A DNA stretch of 64,000 nt, taken from the NCBI GenBank assembly GCA_039591615.1, contig JBDHDH010000005.1:7348-71347 (forward strand), written 5' to 3'. Shown in pieces: positions 1 through 8,428 of the stretch. This DNA comes from JBDHDH01 sp039591615 (GTDB lineage Bacteria > Gemmatimonadota > Gemmatimonadetes > Gemmatimonadales > GWC2-71-9). Each line of letters begins with the position of its first letter. The stretch's first letter is position 1. The notes beneath the pieces were generated by a model. The model had not been told where the DNA came from. It made no database searches and saw only the letters and a list, made by a program, of their open reading frames with translations. The position numbers and the translations under genes were made by a program.

Positions 1-48
1 CCCTCGCTGTAACGATTGTCGTCTGAGGCCTCACCAGCTCGAATCGGC

Positions 49-54
49 TAACTT
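49..54 (+). promoter_or_regulatory. -10 hexamer of a probably leaderless polA promoter
   Basis: TAACTT ends 6 nt before the polA ATG at 61, and there is no Shine-Dalgarno between them. A sigma70-type -10 at this distance would start transcription at or next to the A of the ATG. No clear -35 is visible. The same arrangement recurs at other genes in the window. Confidence 0.45.
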
Positions 55-60
55 CTCCCC

Positions 61-2826
61 ATGGCACAGGCCCCGCCCGACGAATTCGAGAAACCCACAC
101 TCTTCCTGATCGATGGGTACGCCCTGATCTACCGGGCGTTTTTCGCCATGATCGGGCGACCCTTGCGCACGAGTCGTGGCGAGAACACGTCGGCAGTTTG
201 GGGAGTAGCCAACTTCCTCCAGCGGCTCTTTGCGGAGCAGCATCCCACCCACGTCGCCTGGGTTCACGACTGCGGTACGTCGTTTCGGTCGGAAGTGTAC
301 GAAGATTACAAGGCGACGAGGGAAAAGCTCGACGAGGAGATGCAAGAGGACTTCGATCGCTCGGTCGAGCGCATCGGCGCACTGCTCAATGCCTATCGTG
401 TGTCCCTCGTTGAGGTCGAGGGGTATGAGGCGGACGACGTCATTGGCACCTTGGCTAACCGAGCAGTGGAGCAGGGCTTCGCGGTGGTCATTGTCTCGGG
501 AGACAAGGACTTCTATCAGCTCATTTCACCGAACGTCTCGCTCCTGAATCCGGGCCGCCGCGGTCCGGCTGCCGTGGAGGAGCAATGGGTGGACGCGTCA
601 AACGCCCGCGAGCGAATGGGTGTCGCTCCGGAACGCGTGGTGGACTACCTGGCCCTTGTGGGGGATTCATCCGACAACGTGCCAGGTGTCAGGGGCGTTG
701 GGGCGAAGACAGCTCGCCAGCTCATAGAGGAGTTCGATGATTTGGACAACATCCTCGCCCATGCGAACGAGCTGAAGAGCAAACGTGCTCGAGAGTCCTT
801 GCAGACGCACGCCGACGACGCGCTGCTGAGCCGATCGCTGGTAACGATCCGCCGTGACGTACCGGTGGAGACCGACATGGAATCGTTGCGCGCGTCGGAG
901 CCAGACCGCCGGACACTGCAACAGCTCTACGCAGAGCTGGAGTTCCACTCCCTGTTACCTGTCCTCGGCGAAGAACCTCCCGAGGAACCGGCCCTCGCTG
1001 TCCAGTTGGTCTCGACGCTCGATCAGCTGCAAGCCGTCGTGTCGGCGCTGCGGAGCGCAGACCTGCTCGCCCTGCACAGTGAGACCTCGATGCCCAACGC
1101 GCTCGGGTCCGAGCTCGTCGGTCTCTCCGTCGCGGTACCCGGAGGGCGCGCGTGGTATCTGCCGTTCGCGCATCAAGATGCGGACGCCGAGCTCGGCGCC
1201 GACCGACCGGTTCCCAACTTGCCAAGCCTCGCCGACCGGTCGATGCGCCCTCTCGTCGAAGTCTTGGAAGACCCCTCGGTTTCCAAGGTGGGGCACGACG
1301 TCAAACGTGACTGGCTGATCCTGCGGCGGTTGGGGGTGCGCCTGGCCGGCGCGGTGTCCGATACGGCGATAGTGAGCTTCCTTCTCGACCCGGGGCGGCG
1401 ATCGCGATCTCTCGATGTCTTGGCGCTGGAGCACCTGGGCATGACGCTCACCCCCGAGTCGGCACTGCTGGGGAAGGGAAAGCGCATCCGGCCGTATCCG
1501 GAAGTCCATCCGCGGCGGGCTGCCGCGTACTGCGGCGCTCACGCCGATGTTGTTCTGCGTCTGCATGAGCACGGCAAGCCACGACTCGAGGAGCTCGGTC
1601 TCAGCGGTCTCCTCGAGAGCATCGAGCTCCCGTTGGTACGGGTACTGGTAGATATGGAATGGAGGGGAATCGGGATAGAGGCCGATTGTTTCGCGACGCT
1701 CTCCCGTGAGTTCGGCACCCAATTGGTGGAGATCGAGCGCGCGATCCATCGCGAAGCGGGTATCGATTTCAACATCAACAGCACACCGCAGCTACGGCAC
1801 GTTCTCTTCGAGAAGCTGAACCTTCCCGTAGTCAAGAAGACAAAGACCGGTCCGTCCGCGGACGCGGAAGTGCTCGCACAGCTCGCCGACCTGGGCTTCG
1901 AGGTACCGCGGCTCTTGCTGGAGTATCGCGAGCTGAGCAAGCTCCAATCCACCTACGTCGACGTCCTGCCTCAGAGTGCGGATGCTGAGACGGGGCGGAT
2001 ACACACGAGGTTCAACCAGATGGGCGCGTCCACGGGGCGCCTCTCTTCGTCGGACCCCAACCTCCAAAACATTCCGGTGCGGACGGCGAGAGGGCAACGG
2101 ATCCGGCAATGCTTCGTCCCCGCCGCGGGCAAGCTGTTCATCGTAGCGGACTACTCGCAGATCGAGCTTCGCGTGCTGGCCCACCTGTCACAGGATCCGG
2201 CGTTCATCGGAGCGTTCCGCCGCGGGGGTGACATTCACCGGGAAACGGCGGCCATCATCTTCGATGTGGCGGTCGACGCCGTCACGGCGGAGATGCGCGC
2301 CCGGGCCAAGACCATTAATTTCGCCACGATCTATGGGCAGGGCCCGTTTGCCCTGAGCCGTCAGCTGGGGATCACACAGACCGAGGCTCGTTCGTTCATC
2401 CAGCTCTATTTCGAACGGTTCGCCGGGGTGCGACAATTCCTCGATGCGACCATCGGCCGGGCCAAGAAACAGGGGTATGTCGAGACGCTGTTTGGGCGGC
2501 GGCGCTACATTCCAGAGCTCAAGGATCCGAATTTCAGCGTGCGAGCGTTCGGAGAGCGGACGGCTATGAATTCTCCGATCCAGGGATCGGCGGCCGATCT
2601 CATCAAGGTGGCGATGGTGGGGCTGCACCGGGCGTTGGCAGAGGCTGGACTCGAGAGCGAAATCCTGTTGCAGGTCCACGACGAGTTGCTGATAGAGGCC
2701 CCGATCCAGGAGGTCGATCGTGCGAGGGGCATCGTGCGCCGGCAGATGGAAGAAGCCGCGGATCTCCGCGTGCCGTTGGTGGTCGACGTGGGAGTCGGCT
2801 CCAACTGGCTTGATGCAAAGCACTGA
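61..2826 (+). CDS. polA: DNA polymerase I
   Basis: A 921-residue family A DNA polymerase, the usual length, for Okazaki-fragment processing and repair. The N-terminal 5'-nuclease (about residues 10-300) shows SGDKDFYQL and GDSSDNVPGVRGVGAKTA. The middle is a 3'-5' exonuclease-like domain (about 315-510). The polymerase domain carries motif A (DYSQIELRVLAHLS), the O-helix (RAKTINFATIYGQG) and motif C (QVHDELLIEAP). The proofreading site looks degenerate. The Asp-x-Glu of Exo I reads H339-S-E341, the Exo III Asp is H494, and D417 and Y490 remain. Polymerase and 5'-nuclease activity are therefore expected, while proofreading is probably weak or absent. The ATG at 61 is preceded by a -10-like hexamer rather than an RBS. 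Confidence 0.98.
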   Translation: MAQAPPDEFEKPTLFLIDGYALIYRAFFAMIGRPLRTSRGENTSAVWGVANFLQRLFAEQHPTHVAWVHDCGTSFRSEVYEDYKATREKLDEEMQEDFDRSVERIGALLNAYRVSLVEVEGYEADDVIGTLANRAVEQGFAVVIVSGDKDFYQLISPNVSLLNPGRRGPAAVEEQWVDASNARERMGVAPERVVDYLALVGDSSDNVPGVRGVGAKTARQLIEEFDDLDNILAHANELKSKRARESLQTHADDALLSRSLVTIRRDVPVETDMESLRASEPDRRTLQQLYAELEFHSLLPVLGEEPPEEPALAVQLVSTLDQLQAVVSALRSADLLALHSETSMPNALGSELVGLSVAVPGGRAWYLPFAHQDADAELGADRPVPNLPSLADRSMRPLVEVLEDPSVSKVGHDVKRDWLILRRLGVRLAGAVSDTAIVSFLLDPGRRSRSLDVLALEHLGMTLTPESALLGKGKRIRPYPEVHPRRAAAYCGAHADVVLRLHEHGKPRLEELGLSGLLESIELPLVRVLVDMEWRGIGIEADCFATLSREFGTQLVEIERAIHREAGIDFNINSTPQLRHVLFEKLNLPVVKKTKTGPSADAEVLAQLADLGFEVPRLLLEYRELSKLQSTYVDVLPQSADAETGRIHTRFNQMGASTGRLSSSDPNLQNIPVRTARGQRIRQCFVPAAGKLFIVADYSQIELRVLAHLSQDPAFIGAFRRGGDIHRETAAIIFDVAVDAVTAEMRARAKTINFATIYGQGPFALSRQLGITQTEARSFIQLYFERFAGVRQFLDATIGRAKKQGYVETLFGRRRYIPELKDPNFSVRAFGERTAMNSPIQGSAADLIKVAMVGLHRALAEAGLESEILLQVHDELLIEAPIQEVDRARGIVRRQMEEAADLRVPLVVDVGVGSNWLDAKH

Positions 2827-2908
2827 AGTCGGTCCGTGGTGCCCGAGTGCGCTCGGTTGTGCGTGATCATGGTGGAACGGGGTTTGCAGCTCACCATAAC
2901 AGAGAGCC

Positions 2909-3295
2909 ATGAGGAACCGAGAAGGTTTCACGTTCGTCGAACTGATGATCGTGATGACGATCATGGGGCTCCTCGCGTCCATCGCCCTGAATCGGATGTC
3001 TGGGACACGAGATCGGTCGTTCGTAGCGACGATGAGATCGGACCTGCGCAACCTCGCCCTCGCCCAAGAATCCTATTTCTACGATTCGGACATCTACAGC
3101 TCAGACCTCTCCACCCTCGAGGATCGTGGCTTCGGCGTCGCCCCCGGCGTGAGCCTCACGATGAACGAGGCAACGGTCATCGGGTGGTCCGCGACGGCCA
3201 GCCACGCCAATACGGCGGTCCGCTGTTACGTGTACGTCGGGCTCGCCGCACCGGTGGGGTCGGCGACTCGCGAAGGGGAGATCAGCTGTAGCTGA
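2909..3295 (+). CDS. Type IV prepilin-like protein (N-terminal methylation motif)
   Basis: A 128-residue protein with a short charged leader ending in Gly, then FTFVELMIVMTIMGLLAS. This is the type III signal cleaved by prepilin peptidase, with Glu at mature position +5 and a hydrophobic alpha1 helix. The globular part is short, with two Cys near the C-terminus (RCYVYVG... and ...EISCS) that could form the pilin disulfide. It is either a minor pilin or a type II secretion pseudopilin. No other pilus genes are nearby, so its role cannot be told from context. GAGAG before the ATG is a plausible RBS. Confidence 0.85.
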   Translation: MRNREGFTFVELMIVMTIMGLLASIALNRMSGTRDRSFVATMRSDLRNLALAQESYFYDSDIYSSDLSTLEDRGFGVAPGVSLTMNEATVIGWSATASHANTAVRCYVYVGLAAPVGSATREGEISCS

Positions 3296-3332
3296 GCCGG
3301 TTTGGCGCGAGTTCGCCCGGAGGCGGGACGGC

Positions 3333-3617
3333 ATGCTGCACGCGCTCGAAGGAGGGCTGTGGCTGCACCGCTTTGTTCTTGTGGGCGAACGCTGGGCTCA
3401 CCTGGTGTCTTCAGACCGTGATGCCCTCCTCCTGGCGGGGGCACAGCTAGGCATGCGTGCCGAGTGGTTGCAGTACAAGGCGCTCAAGCACCCCCGGACT
3501 GGCGAACGTGTCGAGGCGTGGCACTGGGATCTGAGGGGACCGCGCTTGGCCCTGGCTGTTCGCCTTGCCGCTCCTCGGGCTCCGGCTGGAAGCTTCGAGG
3601 AACGACCTCACGTGTAA
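3333..3617 (+). CDS. Small protein resembling DUF4031
   Basis: A 94-residue ORF. Its core (AHLVSSDRDALLLAGAQLG, then WLQYKA and WDLRGPRLALAV) resembles the DUF4031 pattern of HL(V/I)S..., an aromatic-rich W-Q step and a final H/WDL...RALAV block. The function of that family is unknown. Its 3' end overlaps the 3' end of the convergent MMPL gene by 134 bp, which is unusual, and one of the two C-termini may be mis-set. No clear RBS is seen. It is called a gene because of the family resemblance and because it fills the gap after the prepilin. Confidence 0.5.
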   Translation: MLHALEGGLWLHRFVLVGERWAHLVSSDRDALLLAGAQLGMRAEWLQYKALKHPRTGERVEAWHWDLRGPRLALAVRLAAPRAPAGSFEERPHV

Positions 3618-5868
3618 ACTCTTGTGCCGTCCGCACACCAGGCCACCAGTTCCACCGTCCCGCGATGTGCATGATTGCGGGAACGAGCACCATTCGAATC
3701 AATGTGGCGTCCAGCAGCACCGCCAATCCCAGGGCGAATCCCAAGAACTGCGCTGCGAGCACGCCGGAGAACGTGAAGGCCCAGAAGACGATGATCATGA
3801 TAGCGGCCGCACTCGTGATCACCGACGCCGTCGCGGTGAGTCCCTCCATTGTTGCCTGGTCATTACGACGAGATCGATCGAACGCCTCTTTCATACGGGA
3901 GAGGAGAAAGACCTCGTAATCCATGCTCAGGCCGAACACGACGGCGAACACCAGCACAGGCACCACGACGTAGATCGCTTCGGTTGGTCCGTCCAACCTA
4001 AAGAGCGCCGCTCCCCATCCGTATTGAAAGACCAGGACCGTGATCCCGAACGTCCCTGCGACAGAGAGGCAGTTCATCACGACGGCCTTGACGGGCACCA
4101 GGATGGACTTGAAGGCGATGAACAGCATCACCGCCGTCGTGATCAGCACGAGGGCGATCACAAAGGGAAATACCAGAAGCAACGCGTGTTGGAGATCCAC
4201 GCTAGAGGCCGCGAATCCCCCTACCACGACTTCCACGGTGTCGAGACCTCGAATGCCGCTGTCGACTAGTTCCCGAATGCGGCGCACGGTGGCCATCGAG
4301 CCGGTAAGCGAGGTCGTGTCGGCGAGCAGCACGTCCATGAGCGCGGTCCCAGCGTCCTCCGACAGATACGCGGAGAAGAAGTCGGGAGCGCGCGCTCGGG
4401 CCCTGTCGATGTCACTGTAGAACATCGTGAGACGTAAGGCGGAGATCCCGGGCTGCACGTCGACGGCACTTCGCACCTGAGCGACTCGCGGATCGGCACG
4501 AATGGAATCCGAGAGCCGCTTGAATCCGCGGATGAAACGTGAGCTGACGATCTTCTGGTCCTGCGGTGCCCGAAGCACCACACGCACGGGTTGGAGCGCA
4601 CCCCGGGCGCCGATGTGGTCCAACGCATCCATGCCGGCGCTGGACTCGGTTTTCGTCGGGAACCAGCCGGATCTCGGAAGGCCGATCTCGATCTTGGTGA
4701 GAGGGAACGTGATGAGGGCCACGATGGTCCCGCCCAGAGCGACGGCTCGCCACGGATGATGGCCCAGCCATCGGGCCCATCGCTCCCACCCGGTTGGCTG
4801 GTGATACCACGAAAGCCGCTTGGCAAGCCACCGCGGGATGTCGATCGCCCGTCCAATGATTGACAGCACCGCCGGGAGGAGCGTCACCGCCAGCAACACC
4901 GCAACGGTCACGACGAAGATCCCACCGAGGCCCACGGAGCGCGTCTCCGTTACGGGCGTGATCAACAGTGACGCGAACCCGACGACCACGGTGAGCCCGC
5001 TGGTCACGACGGCCTTGCCGGCGGTCGTGATGGCTCGCTCGGCAGCATCGCGTCTGCTCCAGCCGCGATTCAGCTCCTCGCGGAACCGGGTGACCATCAA
5101 CAACGAGTAGTCAATCCCGACCCCGAGCCCGACCATGGTGATGATGGTCAGCACAAACACCGACATCGGATAGAACGAGGCCATGACCTGCACGAGGGCC
5201 AGTGAGCAGGTGATGGCAAAGACCCCGATCAGCAGCGGAAGAAGCGCCGCCACCAAGGCCCCAAACGCCAGGATCAACACGATAGCCGCGAACGGGAGCG
5301 CGTTGCGTTCGCTGCGCTCGGCGTCGTGCTTGCTCACGGTCCGGATGTCGTAGTCCAGGGCAGGACCGCCGGTGACGTTCACCTCGTACGCGTCTCCACC
5401 TGAGAGCCGGGCCACCGTACTGTGGATCGCATCGCGGAAGCTGGGGACATAGTCGGTGCCGGGCCGGTCGGACTCCGTCTCCACCGCGGCGACGAAAAAC
5501 GTCGTTTGCTGGTCATCGCTCACCAAGCTTGAATCCCGAGTGTCCAAGAATGAGACCACGCGCGTGATGTACGGCTCGGCGAGGGCGCCGCTAGTGAGCG
5601 AATCGAGAAGGGCGGCGTATTCCGGGGCGTCGACAGTACTCGGGCCGCTGATCGTGACGGCGAAAAACTCACCAATGGGCTGGGCGAACGACCCGCGGAT
5701 CAGCTCGTGGGCTCGTCGGGAATCCGACTCGTAGAGGGACTGGCCCTGGACCTCCAGCGCCTGGTCGATTCGGGATGCACGAGGGATCGCCAACGCCGCA
5801 ACGAGCACCCAGAAGCCGACGATGGGCAGGCGAAATCGGACGATCGCACGAGCCGGCGGCGAAATCAC
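3484..5868 (-). CDS. MMPL/RND-family membrane transporter
   Basis: About 794 residues with the MMPL layout: one N-terminal TM helix, a large periplasmic domain, five TM helices, then a second such set. Each TM bundle has the RND-type Asp-Tyr motif (GLGVGIDYSLLMVTRFREEL and FGLSMDYEVFLLSRMKEAF), thought to relay protons. Such proteins export lipids, hopanoids or drugs; the substrate cannot be told here. The GTG at 5868 is preferred because CGGAGAGC lies just upstream. A TTG at 5952 would add 28 polar residues. The last ~45 residues are Pro/Glu-rich and overlap the convergent DUF4031-like gene. Confidence 0.9.
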   Translation of the reverse strand: MISPPARAIVRFRLPIVGFWVLVAALAIPRASRIDQALEVQGQSLYESDSRRAHELIRGSFAQPIGEFFAVTISGPSTVDAPEYAALLDSLTSGALAEPYITRVVSFLDTRDSSLVSDDQQTTFFVAAVETESDRPGTDYVPSFRDAIHSTVARLSGGDAYEVNVTGGPALDYDIRTVSKHDAERSERNALPFAAIVLILAFGALVAALLPLLIGVFAITCSLALVQVMASFYPMSVFVLTIITMVGLGVGIDYSLLMVTRFREELNRGWSRRDAAERAITTAGKAVVTSGLTVVVGFASLLITPVTETRSVGLGGIFVVTVAVLLAVTLLPAVLSIIGRAIDIPRWLAKRLSWYHQPTGWERWARWLGHHPWRAVALGGTIVALITFPLTKIEIGLPRSGWFPTKTESSAGMDALDHIGARGALQPVRVVLRAPQDQKIVSSRFIRGFKRLSDSIRADPRVAQVRSAVDVQPGISALRLTMFYSDIDRARARAPDFFSAYLSEDAGTALMDVLLADTTSLTGSMATVRRIRELVDSGIRGLDTVEVVVGGFAASSVDLQHALLLVFPFVIALVLITTAVMLFIAFKSILVPVKAVVMNCLSVAGTFGITVLVFQYGWGAALFRLDGPTEAIYVVVPVLVFAVVFGLSMDYEVFLLSRMKEAFDRSRRNDQATMEGLTATASVITSAAAIMIIVFWAFTFSGVLAAQFLGFALGLAVLLDATLIRMVLVPAIMHIAGRWNWWPGVRTAQEFTREVVPRSFQPEPEERQGEQPGPSAVPSDPSATPRHVRQSGGA

Positions 5869-6058
5869 GCCTGCTCTCCGATTCCCGCCCCTGCTGGTCC
5901 GAATTGTGCGGTATGTCCTGCTGACATCAGTGGATGCGACTCGGTCGCCCAAAGGTCCGGTAGAAGTGACAAGTGCCGCAAATGATAGAACTTAAACCGC
6001 TTCCGTGCCAGGCTTGGATCGCAACGCGACGGCTGCGCGTTTTTGCAGTTAGGAGACC

Positions 6059-6802
6059 ATGCGCGCCGCCCGTTTAGCCGCAATCGTCGCGATTCTCGCC
6101 GCGGTGGCACTCTACGCCGCGTGCGAGCGGCCCTCCGGCACTCCCATCCTACTGCCCCTGGTCGGATGGGAGGGGCAGGCTTCGGCCGGTGGCACGCTCG
6201 ATCTCGACAGCGCACGGGCCGAGCGGCAGCGGATCCTCACGCAGATAAGCCAGTCGGATACGTATCTCCCGACGATGCTCGGTCAGGCCGATTCGATGTT
6301 GCGCCGCTGGCAGCAACGCCTCACCCATCCCCTATCGGTGTATCTCACTGCCACTGCCGTTGCCGGGCAAACGCCTGCCCACCAACAGGCGGTGCGGGAT
6401 GCGTTCGGCCGTTGGGGACGGGTCGCCGGCATCCCTGTACAGTTCGCCATCACCCCTGATTCATCCCGAGCGGATGTCATCGTCCATTGGGTCCGCACCT
6501 TTCCGGTGCGTCGCGCAGGACAGGCGGATGTCGTATGGAACCGGGATGGATGGCTCATCAAAGCCACGCTCACGCTCGCAACCCACACGTCGGACGGAGA
6601 TGCGCTTTCGGCGGACGCCGTCTACACGGTGGCACTCCATGAGATTGGGCATGTGTTGGGACTCGGTCACTCAGACATGCCCGAAGACGTGATGTATCCC
6701 ACCACCTCGGTCCACGACCTGACCTTCCGCGACCGTCACACCGCTCGCTTGCTCTACGGGCTGCCTCCCGGCTCCCTTCGAGCGCCGCAACGCACCCGCT
6801 AA
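6059..6802 (+). CDS. Matrixin-like (M10) zinc metalloprotease, probable lipoprotein
   Basis: A 247-residue protein. The N-terminus is a signal peptide ending in a lipobox-like YAAC (Cys22), so it is probably anchored in the envelope. The C-terminal half has the metzincin motif HEIGHVLGLGH (His194, Glu195, His198, His204), followed by SDMPEDVMYP, which supplies the Met-turn of matrixins. A zinc endopeptidase is therefore expected. A good RBS (TTAGGAG) precedes the ATG. It is divergent from the MMPL gene, and its stop overlaps the stop of the convergent M28 gene by 4 bp. The substrate is unknown. Confidence 0.88.
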   Translation: MRAARLAAIVAILAAVALYAACERPSGTPILLPLVGWEGQASAGGTLDLDSARAERQRILTQISQSDTYLPTMLGQADSMLRRWQQRLTHPLSVYLTATAVAGQTPAHQQAVRDAFGRWGRVAGIPVQFAITPDSSRADVIVHWVRTFPVRRAGQADVVWNRDGWLIKATLTLATHTSDGDALSADAVYTVALHEIGHVLGLGHSDMPEDVMYPTTSVHDLTFRDRHTARLLYGLPPGSLRAPQRTR

Positions 6803-8337
6803 CGGTCCTTTCCTCCTAATCGTCCCTGATCGACCGCCCGTGCGATGAGCGCGGCGTACTCCGCATAACGGCGAAGGCCGCTGAGGGGGAACACCGCCGA
6901 CCATTCGTCCGCCGGGTGGTGGTAGTGATCCCAACGCCGGCGAAGGGCGTCGGAGCTGTCGGCCGTGAGGCCGTCATAGGAGCCGGGACCCGGGATGATG
7001 AGCACCGCGGGTATTCCCCGACTGACGAAGGGGTAGAAGTCCGAAACGGGACGGGGTCGAGATGTCGTGGCCGACCACCCCCACTCGCTGGCCACGCGAA
7101 TACCGAGCTTCCCCAAGGCGGTGCTATCTCCGCCAGCGAGCTCCCAGCTCGTGGGTGGTGCTGGCGGCGCACCCGCGTCGAGAGTGATAACCGCCACGGT
7201 GCGATCGAGTGGCCAAGGCGCTCGTGAGACGTAGGAATCGGCACCGAGGAGCCCCCGCTCCTCGCCGGTAAGGAAGAGGAAGAGCACGGCATGACGAAAC
7301 GGTGTGGTCGAGTCATGACGGAACGCTTGGGCGAGTGCGAGTAGCATGCTCACCCCGGCGGCGTTGTCGGAGAAGCCATTGTAGACGGAGTCGCCGGCCG
7401 CATCGGCTGGCCCCACGCCGAGGTGATCGTAGTGAGCTGCGAAGACAATGAGCGAGTCCGCAGCGGGACCGCCGCGACTTTCGAGCAGACACAGCACGTT
7501 CCGATCCTCTACTTGAGTTCGGTGCCTGGCGATTCGAACGGTGATTTCGAAGCCCAGCCAAGAGGGGGTCAGACGCGGGTCGATGGGCCCGCCTGCTCGT
7601 GCCAGTGCCAGTGTGGCAGCCGCCCCGGCTACAACCGACGGAAGACGTGGGAGGTAGGACGACGCGATGGTGGAGTCGGCAAGGTACAGTCGCCGATCCC
7701 CAAGGTGCTCGCGTACGCCTCGAAAGCTCGTGGTGTCGGGAATCAGTTGAACGAGGCCCGCAGCACCGCGACCCCCCAGGATGTTTGCTGTGGCGCCGCT
7801 GACGGTACCCAGGGTAATGGCGACGGCGCCATGAAGGTCCAGGTCGACCGGCAGGCCGCGCTCCACCCGCTCGGCGGGCCCGAGGTACAGAGCTGGCCCA
7901 CGGAAATCCTCCGGCGTGCGCCCGTCCCCCAGGTGGGGCACCACGTCGGGGTAGCGGACCAGCAGATGTCGATCGGCGGTCCCGACTTGGAGGGAGGTCT
8001 CCGGGAGGATGCGGGCTTCTTCGATCGCGACGGTTTGATAAAAGGAGGTTCCGAGAGGTCGAAGGCCCAGGTTCTCGCACACGCTGGCCAAGTAAAGGGC
8101 TGCGAGACGGGCACCCGGGGACGCCGTATCTCGACCCTGCAGCCGATCGTGCGAGAGGTAATAGCTGTGACCGCGGAGCGCGAGGGTGTCGATCGCCGTC
8201 GCTTGGGCGTGTGCCGTACGATTGTCCGCGAGGAGCGGTGCAAAAGCGACCGCCAGGGCCACAATCGCTCTCGAAGTGCCTTGCGTCGACAGTGGCGCAA
8301 CCGCCCAGGCGACGGCTTTCAACGGGCCCTGTGACAC
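6799..8337 (-). CDS. Secreted M28-family peptidase with altered zinc site
   Basis: A 512-residue protein with an N-terminal signal peptide (hydrophobic AIVALAVAFAPLL, cleavage near AHAQA), a PA-type insert and a C-terminal M28 aminopeptidase domain. Zinc-site motifs are AHYDHLG (His302), FSDNAAG (Asp324), TGEERGLLG (Glu359 catalytic, Glu360) and TLDAG (Asp387). The last ligand normally sits in S-D-H-x-P-F, but here the sequence is SDFYPFVSRGIP, with Phe434 at the His position. One zinc ligand is therefore missing, or replaced by Tyr435. The start is GTG without a clear RBS. A second M28 gene lies near 59 kb with a different missing ligand. Confidence 0.9.
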   Translation of the reverse strand: MSQGPLKAVAWAVAPLSTQGTSRAIVALAVAFAPLLADNRTAHAQATAIDTLALRGHSYYLSHDRLQGRDTASPGARLAALYLASVCENLGLRPLGTSFYQTVAIEEARILPETSLQVGTADRHLLVRYPDVVPHLGDGRTPEDFRGPALYLGPAERVERGLPVDLDLHGAVAITLGTVSGATANILGGRGAAGLVQLIPDTTSFRGVREHLGDRRLYLADSTIASSYLPRLPSVVAGAAATLALARAGGPIDPRLTPSWLGFEITVRIARHRTQVEDRNVLCLLESRGGPAADSLIVFAAHYDHLGVGPADAAGDSVYNGFSDNAAGVSMLLALAQAFRHDSTTPFRHAVLFLFLTGEERGLLGADSYVSRAPWPLDRTVAVITLDAGAPPAPPTSWELAGGDSTALGKLGIRVASEWGWSATTSRPRPVSDFYPFVSRGIPAVLIIPGPGSYDGLTADSSDALRRRWDHYHHPADEWSAVFPLSGLRRYAEYAALIARAVDQGRLGGKDR

Positions 8338-8345
8338 GCTACACT

Positions 8346-8358
8346 GAAACGAGGTTTC
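8346..8358. promoter_or_regulatory. Short inverted repeat between divergent genes
   Basis: GAAAC-GAG-GTTTC is a perfect 5-bp inverted repeat just upstream of the M28 gene start (8337), in the 91-bp gap shared with the divergent beta-lactamase-fold gene. It may be an operator; its small size makes chance plausible. Confidence 0.25.
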
Positions 8359-8428
8359 GGAGGAACCATACCTTTATGGCCGTGAGACTCACTGGAAGTA
8401 CTCAGGTACGGTAGAGAAAGGTCCGTCC

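Noticed and set aside
2188..3051. 287-codon minus-strand frame across the end of polA and the prepilin gene
   Set aside because: Both covered genes are certain; the frame carries no motif.
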